Origin: Candidatus Zixiibacteriota bacterium
GTDB lineage: Bacteria > Zixibacteria > MSB-5A5 > UBA10806
NCBI GenBank assembly: GCA_003520965.1
Contig: DOTU01000266.1
Location: forward strand, 1 to 6,762
Length of the DNA stretch: 6,762 bases
Reading direction: 5' to 3'
Below are positions 1 through 5,518 of this stretch, one piece after another. How positions within the stretch are numbered: the stretch's first letter is position 1; each line of letters opens with the position of its first letter. The position numbers and the translations under genes are program-made. A model generated the notes under the pieces. The model was not told where the DNA came from, made no database searches, and worked only from the letters and a program-made list of their open reading frames with translations.

Positions 1-107
1 TTTTTGATCTCGGAGTGATGCACATAAAGGTCCTGCGAATTCATGTCGGATGTGATAAAGCCATAGCCCTTAAGGTCGTTAAACCACTTTACCTTACCTC
101 GTGCCAC
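1..107 (-). CDS. Cold-shock domain protein (CspA family), C-terminus cut by window edge
   Basis: Minus-strand translation from a GTG at 107-105 gives 35 codons beginning VARGKVKWFNDLKGYGFI and ending at the window edge with DLYVHHSEIK. GKVKWFN and KGYGFI (RNP1) are the hallmark of the cold-shock domain. YVHHSEI occupies the RNP2 position, where FVHFS or FVHYS is usual. Family members are about 65-70 residues, so roughly half is visible. They are small cytoplasmic beta-barrels that bind single-stranded RNA and DNA, acting as RNA chaperones or antiterminators. The GTG start is chosen because GGAGGG (118-113) sits 5 nt upstream; an ATG at 120-118 overlapping this motif opens a frame that stops after eight codons. 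The gene has its own promoter just downstream of the lipid kinase gene. Paralogues are common, so I give no individual csp letter. Confidence 0.9.
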   Translation of the reverse strand, partial: MARGKVKWFNDLKGYGFITSDMNSQDLYVHHSEIK

Positions 108-149
108 AGATTCCCTCCATAGTGGGTTGAATTTTTGTTAACCATTCTA

Positions 150-178
150 AATATATCCCTAAAATTTCGATGCGTCAA
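150..178 (-). promoter_or_regulatory. Sigma70-type promoter of the cold-shock gene
   Basis: On the minus strand TTGACG (178-173) is separated by exactly 17 bp from TATATT (155-150). Each box matches the sigma70 consensus at five of six positions. The predicted start is near 143, giving a leader of about 35 nt with GGAGGG ahead of the GTG. The -35 box contains the TGA stop (177-175) of the lipid kinase gene. I see no cold-box-like sequence in the short leader, so cold induction is not shown. Confidence 0.65.
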
Positions 179-876
179 GTGAAATGTTTTAACACAAACA
201 TCTGACTAACAATAACTTGCATGATAGCTGCCGCAGAAACCGGGACGATCAGGTTGTCGTCGATATGAAGCGTGATCGCCTCCACAATTGTGGCTGCAAT
301 AGCCCCAATTACCATAACCCAGAACGGTATTCCGGGGATAATAATCGCTACCAGACAGCAGGCCAGAAAAAAACTTACTGAGCCCTCCAATGATTTATCG
401 CGAAACCGTACCAGTCCCCAGAGACGGCCAATAATCGCTCCGGCCGTATCGCCCACTACGATAAAGGCGATAGCCGCAATAGCGATTGGTTTATCGAATA
501 AGAAAATTGTCAGAATTGAGCCTGTTAAGATATAGGTTGCTCCTACCAGGTCTTTTTTCTCGCTAGGCCGAATCATTATCCCCAGGTATTTATGAACAAA
601 GCTGCGGCTTCTTTCGTGCCCGAAAAGTCGAATATAATCCATAATTAAGGAAATTAAAAGGGCCAGGAATAGAACGGGCATCACAACCAAAAACCCCAGG
701 AAATAATATCCCACCGGAATTGCGATAGCCCCCAGGTGAATCAGTTTCCTGAAAACCTCGCCAATGATTGTAATATCATCCGAATTGGATGGCGAGAAAA
801 CCGAATCGGCGGCCATACCGTCATCTCGGCCATCCAAAGGCAAAATTACCCTAATTTTTTTGGTCCTTTGACTCAA
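175..876 (-). CDS. CTP-dependent-type lipid kinase (SEC59/DGK1/VTE5 family; diacylglycerol, phytol or dolichol kinase-like)
   Basis: A polytopic membrane protein of up to 233 residues. Residue 40 onward matches the dolichol/phytol kinase and yeast Dgk1 family, which phosphorylates a lipid alcohol (typically using CTP) in the membrane. The signatures are EVFRKLIHLG (about 40-49, with Arg-Lys-x-x-His), GDTAGAIIGR (142-151), KSLEGSVSFF (161-170) and the DDNLIVPV segment (206-213). About six or seven hydrophobic segments follow residue 47. The lipid substrate cannot be read from the sequence; bacterial members are often annotated as diacylglycerol/polyprenol kinase or phosphatidate cytidylyltransferase-like. 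The start is uncertain. The longest frame uses TTG at 876 and overlaps the chaperone gene by 26 nt. TTG at 843-841 has AGGG 5 nt upstream overlapping the chaperone stop, and ATG at 816-814 also keeps all family motifs. It is probably co-transcribed with the chaperone gene. Confidence 0.82.
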   Translation of the reverse strand: MSQRTKKIRVILPLDGRDDGMAADSVFSPSNSDDITIIGEVFRKLIHLGAIAIPVGYYFLGFLVVMPVLFLALLISLIMDYIRLFGHERSRSFVHKYLGIMIRPSEKKDLVGATYILTGSILTIFLFDKPIAIAAIAFIVVGDTAGAIIGRLWGLVRFRDKSLEGSVSFFLACCLVAIIIPGIPFWVMVIGAIAATIVEAITLHIDDNLIVPVSAAAIMQVIVSQMFVLKHFT

Positions 877-2626
877 TGCGGATTACTTTCTTCTCTTCCG
901 GATGATACTTCTTGAAAGTCTTCTCGTTGACTACAACCTTGGCGCCCTTTCGCCATTCGGCGACTAAAGCTCCTGTTTTTACAGCGTCGCGTTGCTCTTT
1001 TAGACGTTGTTTGATACCCGGGATTACCTGGGCTAGCGTTCTATCTTCCTTGCGGTTGACCAGCTTGATCAAGTGATAGCCCCATTTGGTCTTAACAGGA
1101 TAACTAACTTGCCCGATTTTCATCGTATCGGCTACGCTGTAAAACTCCGGCCCCATTTCCTTAGGACCGATATAGTCCAGATTATAAAGAACCTCGCGGA
1201 TTTCTGGATCCCCCGGATAGTAACGCTTGGCCATTTCGCCAAAGTCGGTTCCTGCCAAAATTGAATCTCTTATTGCAATTGCTTGTAAAGAATCCTGAAA
1301 GAGTATATGGTAAACCTGCAACGGCCTTTTCTCTTTATAATCATCAATATGAGAGTTGAAAAACGCATCCACCTCCTCGTCGGATGGCTCATATTCAAGG
1401 TCTCTCATAAAGCTCGCCAGGCGAGTTCTGGCCTCGTTGGTGGTAAAATCATCCATTTCGCGCGTTACTCCGGGATCCTGCAAATATCCCAGAGTTTTAG
1501 CAGTGCTGCGCAGGATATAGGTATTGGCAAGCATATCGAGCATTTCTTTTTTATTGGCTACGGTCAAAGAATCAATTTTTTTCCATTTCATATATTTGGA
1601 AGTCGATTCCTTTACGGTCTTCTCATACAGGGTATCGTTACCGTTCACCGTCATTATCCAGGTCCGGCTATCGACTAAGCTATCCGGCAAGGCCAACTTT
1701 TCTTCGTTATAATTGAATACTGCCTTCCCCTTTAACGAATCCAGATAAGCAGTGGCTACTTTTCCCTGCTGCTCATTGATAAGCTGATTGTGAATCTCTT
1801 CCCAGAGGTCGGCATTGAATTCTCTCGGAGCTGGTTCTCTGTGGTCCTCAACCTTGATTACATGGTAGCCATATTTCGTTTTAATCGGCCCAACTATCGA
1901 GCCCGGCGTGGCGGCAAATGCTGCCGAATCAAATTCCGGCATCATTCGACCGTGAAGGACAAACCCTAAATCGCCGCCCTTTTGAGCGTTGTTTTTATCT
2001 TCGGAATAGGTTGCCGCCAAAGTATCCCAGATTTCACCGGCCATGGCTTTTTTGAAAACCGCATTTGCCCTGTCTTTAGCGAACTTATCAGAATCATCCA
2101 ATAACTGCTTTCGCTTCTTTTCGGATTTTACCCCGGCAGTATCAGCTTTTGGAAGTCTGATTAATATGTGTTTGACCCAAACTTTCGCCGGCTCCATGTA
2201 TTGCTCGGGATGCTCATCATAATATTTTACAACTGATGCAGAATCAAATGTCACCCGAGGAACTATCTGCTTATCAAAAAGCACCTTAAGTATGACCTGA
2301 TTGGCCTCGTCCAGTCGCTTTTGGGTAAATTCCCAATCATTATTTAAGATCTGCCTGATGGAATCTTCGCGTATTGAAATGAGTTTTTGAACGATAAGGC
2401 TGTCAAGCGCCGCCTGCTTTATAGTTTCGACATTTTCCTTATCTTCACCCTCGCCCATCGAAATCGTATTTTTCTCAAGCTGCCTGACCGTCGAATCAAG
2501 AACGCCTACAGATATAGCCTTGCCGTCAACCGTGGCCACCGTAGCCTTACGGTCCATTGGTTTTGGAGATGCCAGTAAGCATCCCGCCGACATCAGCGTC
2601 AATACCACCACCAAGATCTTTTTCAT
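851..2626 (-). CDS. Periplasmic peptidyl-prolyl cis-trans isomerase with two parvulin domains (SurA/PrsA-like)
   Basis: A 591-residue exported foldase. A signal peptide (MKKILVVVLTLMSAGC, 1-16) ends in SAGC. This resembles a lipobox but has Ser at -3, so lipid anchoring at Cys16 is possible, not certain. A VATVDGKAIS segment near 30-39 is typical of SurA/PrsA N-termini. The first parvulin (PpiC) domain spans about 148-262, with VKHILIRLP, GGDLGFVLHGRMMPEFD and KYGYHVIKVEDH. The second spans about 435-527, with QVYHILFQDS, LDYIGPKEMGPEF and KWGYHLIKLVNRKE; it is shorter and lacks the GGDLG stretch. Each is preceded by helices and a Y-x-x-H/D-x-x-x-Y-type linker, suggesting tandem duplication. 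The family isomerises Xaa-Pro bonds and chaperones outer membrane proteins. GAGGAG (2638-2633) is 6 nt before the ATG, downstream of a strong promoter. Confidence 0.9.
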   Translation of the reverse strand: MKKILVVVLTLMSAGCLLASPKPMDRKATVATVDGKAISVGVLDSTVRQLEKNTISMGEGEDKENVETIKQAALDSLIVQKLISIREDSIRQILNNDWEFTQKRLDEANQVILKVLFDKQIVPRVTFDSASVVKYYDEHPEQYMEPAKVWVKHILIRLPKADTAGVKSEKKRKQLLDDSDKFAKDRANAVFKKAMAGEIWDTLAATYSEDKNNAQKGGDLGFVLHGRMMPEFDSAAFAATPGSIVGPIKTKYGYHVIKVEDHREPAPREFNADLWEEIHNQLINEQQGKVATAYLDSLKGKAVFNYNEEKLALPDSLVDSRTWIMTVNGNDTLYEKTVKESTSKYMKWKKIDSLTVANKKEMLDMLANTYILRSTAKTLGYLQDPGVTREMDDFTTNEARTRLASFMRDLEYEPSDEEVDAFFNSHIDDYKEKRPLQVYHILFQDSLQAIAIRDSILAGTDFGEMAKRYYPGDPEIREVLYNLDYIGPKEMGPEFYSVADTMKIGQVSYPVKTKWGYHLIKLVNRKEDRTLAQVIPGIKQRLKEQRDAVKTGALVAEWRKGAKVVVNEKTFKKYHPEEKKVIRIESKDQKN

Positions 2627-2662
2627 TCCTCGCTCCTCTATTGTCTAAAAGTCAAGGGAACA

Positions 2663-2692
2663 ATAATATTCAAAGTAGATGCCTAATGTCAA
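2663..2692 (-). promoter_or_regulatory. Strong sigma70-type promoter of the parvulin chaperone and lipid kinase unit
   Basis: The minus strand shows a perfect TTGACA (2692-2687), an 18-bp spacer and TATTAT (2668-2663, five of six consensus positions). The predicted start lies near 2656, leaving a leader of about 30 nt that carries the GAGGAG ribosome binding site of the chaperone. This makes the chaperone and lipid kinase genes a transcription unit separate from the upstream barrel gene. No obvious operator or extracytoplasmic sigma-factor motif overlaps it. Confidence 0.75.
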
Positions 2693-2842
2693 TACAAATA
2701 AGCCCGTTGTAATTGTGAGGATAACCCGATGTACCAAAAAAACACCATGAAAGTATCTTATGAGCCAAACCCGAAAATGTTCGAGGTGAAATGGCGATGA
2801 ATCAGCTAATTTTACAGGTTATATCCTAATGCTGGTTAAATT

Positions 2843-2858
2843 CCTGCCTGCTGGTAGG
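2843..2858. repeat. Short GC-rich inverted repeat in the intergenic region after the barrel gene
   Basis: CCTGCC (2843-2848) faces GGTAGG (2853-2858) across a TGCT loop. The arms pair fully if a G-U pair is allowed on the plus strand and with one mismatch on the minus strand. A 10-bp palindrome, TCTTCGAAGA (2863-2872), lies next to it. Together they sit 17-46 nt beyond the barrel gene stop, where a transcript end is expected, but no T-tract follows on the minus strand. It could be a weak terminator, an mRNA-end stabiliser or one copy of a dispersed palindromic repeat; only one copy is visible in this window. Confidence 0.3.
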
Positions 2859-2888
2859 TAAGTCTTCGAAGATTTGATAACTCAGCCC

Positions 2889-3836
2889 CTAAAACCTGGC
2901 GGCTAACGATACCAGATAGGTATTTTCGAGATCAGAGTGATCCCGCATGGCCACATCGACATTGAACCGTCCGAACTTCAGCCCGGCTCCCAACGTGAGA
3001 TTACCCGCGTCCGATCCGATCCTCGCCGCTAACTTCTCTAAGTAAGATATCTCCAGCCCGAGATGCGTATCCGCCGAAACCGGTCCAGCCGAAATCTGCG
3101 CCGCGTAATCGCGCCCCTCGAACCTGACATCGGCATCGGTGTAGATGCTTCCTAATAATCTGCCTCGTCCGCTATGAAATCTCGCCCCAATTTTGGCTGT
3201 GGGAAATATGCTTTCTTTAGTACCGGTCGAGTATGACAACAGCGTCGTCGAAATATCCTGTAGATTGAGGCCCAGATCGATCCAGTTGGTCAGAGTGTAT
3301 CTTGCGCCCAGGTCAAGTCCCAGGCCGAATGCGCTCTGATCAACTATATCGCGATAGATTACTTTGGCGCTCACTCCGCCGGACATGCGCTCGCCGAACA
3401 TCCTACCATACGAGAAATATCCGGCCAGGTCGGTATGTGATTCGCTTTTAATCTTATAGAATCTACCGGTCTGATCGCGCCCGGTTATTGCTATCCCTCC
3501 GCCGCCTAAAAGATACAGCGAAGCGGCCATGGCAGCCTTGTTCTCGCCGGTACCAATTGGACGAGCATAAGCTAAAAAGTCATGATTTAATAATGCACCG
3601 AACGCCTCGGAGTGCATGAACGCCGCCTGCGGCTCCGCAAGCGACGCCAGTCCTGCCGGGTTGTAATATCCTCCGAGGATATCGCTCCCCTCGGCTACGT
3701 AAGCGCCGCCCAGTGCAATCGGACGGGCCCCAACTCCAAGATTCAAAAACTCACCGGCGTACTTGGCCGCATTTGCGCTAATTGTAAATATGACCATGAA
3801 AGCTAAGAGTGAAATAAGGTATTTACTAAACTTCAT
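2889..3836 (-). CDS. PorV/PorQ-family outer membrane beta-barrel protein
   Basis: A 315-residue protein from the ATG at 3836. The signal peptide ends near ANA (residues 21-23). The mature N-terminus has the PorV/PorQ (UPF0164) signature FLNLGVGARPIALGGAYVA followed by GGYYNPAGLASL (about 30-66). The rest is alternating amphipathic strands rich in Gly and aromatics, ending in LVSLAARF; the terminal Phe is the usual outer-membrane assembly signal. In Bacteroidetes PorV is an outer membrane lipoprotein-like barrel that shuttles cargo in type IX secretion, but FCB genomes carry many paralogues of unknown role, so this copy may not be the T9SS shuttle. The frame is open six codons further upstream, but GAGGG (3845-3841) lies 4 nt before the chosen ATG and the signal peptide fits it best. 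It stands alone between a terminator and the chaperone promoter. Confidence 0.87.
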   Translation of the reverse strand: MKFSKYLISLLAFMVIFTISANAAKYAGEFLNLGVGARPIALGGAYVAEGSDILGGYYNPAGLASLAEPQAAFMHSEAFGALLNHDFLAYARPIGTGENKAAMAASLYLLGGGGIAITGRDQTGRFYKIKSESHTDLAGYFSYGRMFGERMSGGVSAKVIYRDIVDQSAFGLGLDLGARYTLTNWIDLGLNLQDISTTLLSYSTGTKESIFPTAKIGARFHSGRGRLLGSIYTDADVRFEGRDYAAQISAGPVSADTHLGLEISYLEKLAARIGSDAGNLTLGAGLKFGRFNVDVAMRDHSDLENTYLVSLAARF

Positions 3837-3872
3837 TTTTCCCTCGCCAAACATCCTTACGCAAGGTTATTT

Positions 3873-3908
3873 AACAAAACGGCCATCCCAACAGAAAGAG
3901 GATGGCCG
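3873..3908 (-). terminator. Intrinsic terminator after the exported thioredoxin-fold gene
   Basis: Reading the minus strand, CGGCCATCC (3908-3900) pairs perfectly over 9 bp with GGATGGCCG (3888-3880) across an 11-nt loop, followed by TTTTGTT (3879-3873). It begins 10 nt after the stop codon of the thioredoxin-fold gene and ends only 37 nt before the barrel gene ATG. It should end the upstream transcript; how the barrel gene is then transcribed is not evident. Confidence 0.85.
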
Positions 3909-3917
3909 CTGATTGCC

Positions 3918-4463
3918 TTAGTTTTTCTTGCTGTTTGCCTGGTCGTAATATTCCTGGAACGACATTTTCTTGTAATGCCCGTCGCCATAATATTTCAGGA
4001 AATGAATAAATGTTTCCGGTGGCATAAAGCCCGGCTGGCCACCCAATTTCTTGCCTGATGGTTCCAAAAACCAGGTTTGAGGATAGGACCTGACTCCAAA
4101 GGAACGGGCTACTTGTGCACCGCTGGACGGGCCTTCCGGCAGATCGAGCGCTTCTTTTGATTCGGCGTTGAGCTTGACTGCCACAAAATGAGCGTTGATA
4201 TATTTTACAATATTGGGGTCGATATAAGTTTGCTTATCCATCTTCTTACAGAAACCGCACCAATCGGTGTAGAAATCGACAAGCAACGGCTTTTTACTCT
4301 TGGCCGCTAACTTGAGCGCGTCATCGTATTTATTCCAGGTAATCGGAGATGATTCTTTGATACCCTTGGTCCCTTCCGATTTTTCGGTGCCTTGCGCGGC
4401 CCAGGCCATCGTGACAGCCAGCCACATAGAAACGATAATGGCGATTGCTCCGGTTTTTTTCAT
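3918..4463 (-). CDS. Exported thioredoxin-fold protein with CGFC active site
   Basis: A 181-residue protein with a signal peptide (1-22, cleavage expected after AWA) and a low-complexity linker rich in Lys, Glu, Gly and Thr (24-39). Its thioredoxin-like domain starts near residue 41. The active site is DWCGFC (67-72), within PLLVDFYTDWCGFCKKM, and the cis-proline loop is RSYPQTWFLEPSG (125-137). This arrangement resembles the thioredoxin_7 / DsbD C-terminal-domain group, including the insert between the active site and the cis-proline. It probably acts in the periplasm as a disulfide reductase or isomerase; the partner is unknown and no DsbD-type membrane reductant is nearby. AGGGAG (4476-4471) lies 7 nt before the ATG. 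A clear terminator follows, so it forms its own transcription unit, possibly with a small upstream ORF. Confidence 0.88.
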   Translation of the reverse strand: MKKTGAIAIIVSMWLAVTMAWAAQGTEKSEGTKGIKESSPITWNKYDDALKLAAKSKKPLLVDFYTDWCGFCKKMDKQTYIDPNIVKYINAHFVAVKLNAESKEALDLPEGPSSGAQVARSFGVRSYPQTWFLEPSGKKLGGQPGFMPPETFIHFLKYYGDGHYKKMSFQEYYDQANSKKN

Positions 4464-4475
4464 GCTTTTACTCCC

Positions 4476-4592
4476 TTATCGCAAGCTAATACTTATGCTC
4501 GAATCCCATCCGTGATCTTTGATAATAACATCGGCCATAATTTTTCGCGCTTGAAGTGTCGTGATTTGCCGATTAAGAAGAATATCTATCAT
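4476..4592 (-). CDS. Possible 38-codon leader ORF ahead of the thioredoxin-fold gene
   Basis: From ATG at 4592 the minus strand reads 38 sense codons (starting MIDILLNRQITTLQ, ending DSSISISLR) and stops at TAA 4478-4476. That TAA shares its last base with the AGGGAG ribosome binding site of the thioredoxin-fold gene, whose ATG is 12 nt further on. No Shine-Dalgarno sequence precedes the small ORF, but the candidate promoter would start transcription only about 4 nt before its ATG, so a leaderless mRNA is conceivable. I recognise no family. It could equally be a chance open frame in a 5' leader; in-frame codons extend upstream to a stop near 4650 without a better start. Confidence 0.22.
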   Translation of the reverse strand: MIDILLNRQITTLQARKIMADVIIKDHGWDSSISISLR

Positions 4593-4602
4593 TTTCAATT
4601 GT

Positions 4603-4631
4603 AATATAACCACGATTATATTTTGGCGCAA
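4603..4631 (-). promoter_or_regulatory. Candidate sigma70-type promoter of the exported thioredoxin-fold gene
   Basis: TTGCGC (4631-4626), a 17-bp spacer and TATATT (4608-4603) appear on the minus strand. The -10 box equals that of the cold-shock promoter, while the -35 matches the consensus at only three positions. The start would be near 4596, giving a leader of about 130 nt to the thioredoxin-fold gene. A new promoter is required somewhere here, because a strong terminator lies upstream at 5036-5064. Confidence 0.42.
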
Positions 4632-4786
4632 GAAGTTCGTTGGTTAACAGTTGCATCTTACTCCATTTAACTACAAATAGGCCACCATGTTCCAGATGAT
4701 TTTATAAGAACGATGATAGATAATGATATCCGGCTTTAGATTCAGGTTGCATGTCGAATCTCTTCAAAGATTTAACACGCCCGGCC

Positions 4787-5035
4787 CTATTTTAGCAACA
4801 CCATCTTCCTGCTTATCGACATCTCTCCGGCCTTTATCCTGCACAGATATATCCCCGAGCTTCTGTCCTTTGCATCCCAAACGACGCTATAGCATCCCGC
4901 CTCCTGATTACTCTCTACCAGCGTCTCAAGCTTCCTGCCCAAGAGATCATATATATCAATTGTCACCAGCGATGCCTTAGGAAGCGAATAGGAGATAGTG
5001 GTCTGGGCATTAAGGGTGTTGAGAAATGAATCCAT
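4787..5035 (-). CDS. Orphan type IX secretion C-terminal sorting domain (probable remnant of a lost secreted protein)
   Basis: The 82-residue frame is almost entirely a T9SS type A sorting domain. It has TTISYSLPKASLVTIDIYDL (12-31) with LLGRKLETLV (31-40), then GIYLCRIKAGE (61-71) and the terminal SRKMVLLK (75-82). Such domains normally close large secreted proteins and are recognised by the outer membrane T9SS before removal. Here there is no cargo domain and no signal peptide. The usual opening YPNPFNA reads FLNTLNA, each altered residue being one base from the expected codon. Two positions usually aromatic are Cys (residues 48 and 65). The ATG abuts the T-tract of the preceding terminator and has no ribosome binding site. 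I read it as a decaying gene tail, though the frame is still open; a gene finder may call it a small protein. Confidence 0.6.
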   Translation of the reverse strand: MDSFLNTLNAQTTISYSLPKASLVTIDIYDLLGRKLETLVESNQEAGCYSVVWDAKDRSSGIYLCRIKAGEMSISRKMVLLK

Positions 5036-5064
5036 AAAAAAAGGCGATATCTTTTGATACCGCC
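5036..5064 (-). terminator. Strong intrinsic terminator closing the lpxD-trxA-CoA-binding unit
   Basis: On the minus strand GGCGGTATC (5064-5056) pairs with GATATCGCC (5051-5043) over 9 bp with one G-U pair, around an AAAA loop, and is followed by seven T residues (5042-5036). The G-U pair exists only in the minus-strand transcript, fixing the direction. It begins 37 nt beyond the CoA-binding gene stop. Confidence 0.92.
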
Positions 5065-5101
5065 CTTGCCTTAGCTTTTTATAAAAATGGGTTTGGCTTG
5101 C

Positions 5102-5518
5102 CTACCCCCCGCCGCCCAGCAAATAATGCTCATGCTTCATGCAACGATCCATCACTACTTCAAGGCCTGCTTGGGTGGCTTTTAGGGCGGCCTCATCGTT
5201 GGAAATTCCAAGCTGCATCCAAACCACCTTGGCGCCGATTTTTATCGCCTCGTCTACAATCGGCCCAACATCCTCGCTTTTGCGGAATATATCAACCACG
5301 TCGATCTTCTCCGGCACCGCGCTTAGATTTGGATAAGCCTTTTCGCCGAGCACTTCCAAAATTGCTGGATTCACAGGAATGATCCTGTAGCCATGATACT
5401 GAAGATATTTGGCTACATCGAAACTGGCCCGCTCCGGTTTATCGGAAAGCCCCACCACCGCTATTGTATGGGATTTCCTTAAAATATTCTCGATTGGGGA
5501 TTTCTTCTCAGCCTTCAC
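5102..5518 (-). CDS. CoA-binding protein, YccU type (COG1832)
   Basis: A 138-residue cytoplasmic protein consisting of one Rossmann-like CoA-binding domain, the usual length for the stand-alone YccU group. Visible signatures are TIAVVGLSDKPERAS (18-32, glycine-rich nucleotide loop), YRIIPVNP (44-51), DVVDIFR (73-79), VVWMQLGI (98-105) and VVMDRCMKHEH (121-131). The fold is that of the CoA-binding part of succinyl-CoA synthetase, without catalytic domains. Its role is not established. It starts with GTG at 5518, overlapping the thioredoxin gene by 11 nt; AGGA (5531-5528) lies 9 nt upstream, so translational coupling is likely. It ends with four glycines from a run of G. The stop is TAG. Confidence 0.9.
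   Translation of the reverse strand: MKAEKKSPIENILRKSHTIAVVGLSDKPERASFDVAKYLQYHGYRIIPVNPAILEVLGEKAYPNLSAVPEKIDVVDIFRKSEDVGPIVDEAIKIGAKVVWMQLGISNDEAALKATQAGLEVVMDRCMKHEHYLLGGGG

Larger units (their letters stand above)
4464..4786. other. AT-rich intergenic stretch between the sorting-domain relic and the thioredoxin-fold gene
   Basis: These 323 bases contain no strongly supported gene. The part next to the thioredoxin-fold gene holds a possible 38-codon ORF and a candidate promoter, listed separately. The remainder (4632-4786) shows only a 6-bp inverted repeat, AGATTC (4738-4743) with GAATCT (4756-4761), lacking a T-tract. I see no remnant of the rest of the gene to which the sorting domain belonged. 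Confidence 0.6.

Noticed and set aside
3836..3854. Starting the barrel protein six codons earlier, at 3854.
   Set aside because: The extra residues place charges before the signal peptide, and the GAGGG site lies within that extension, correctly spaced for the ATG at 3836.
4699..4752. A 16-codon minus-strand frame (MQPESKAGYHYLSSFL) after the sorting-domain relic.
   Set aside because: Too short, with only a weak GAAGAG upstream, and no recognisable content.
2863..4773. TCTTCGAAGATTT at 2863-2875 and TCTTCAAAGATTT at 4761-4773, both just past minus-strand gene ends, as a shared 3' element.
   Set aside because: Twelve of 13 matching bases is expected by chance between sequences of this total length, and the flanks do not match.
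5098..5382. Plus-strand frame opposite the CoA-binding gene.
   Set aside because: Pro/Arg/Ser-rich translation typical of an antisense shadow; the minus-strand gene has clear family motifs.
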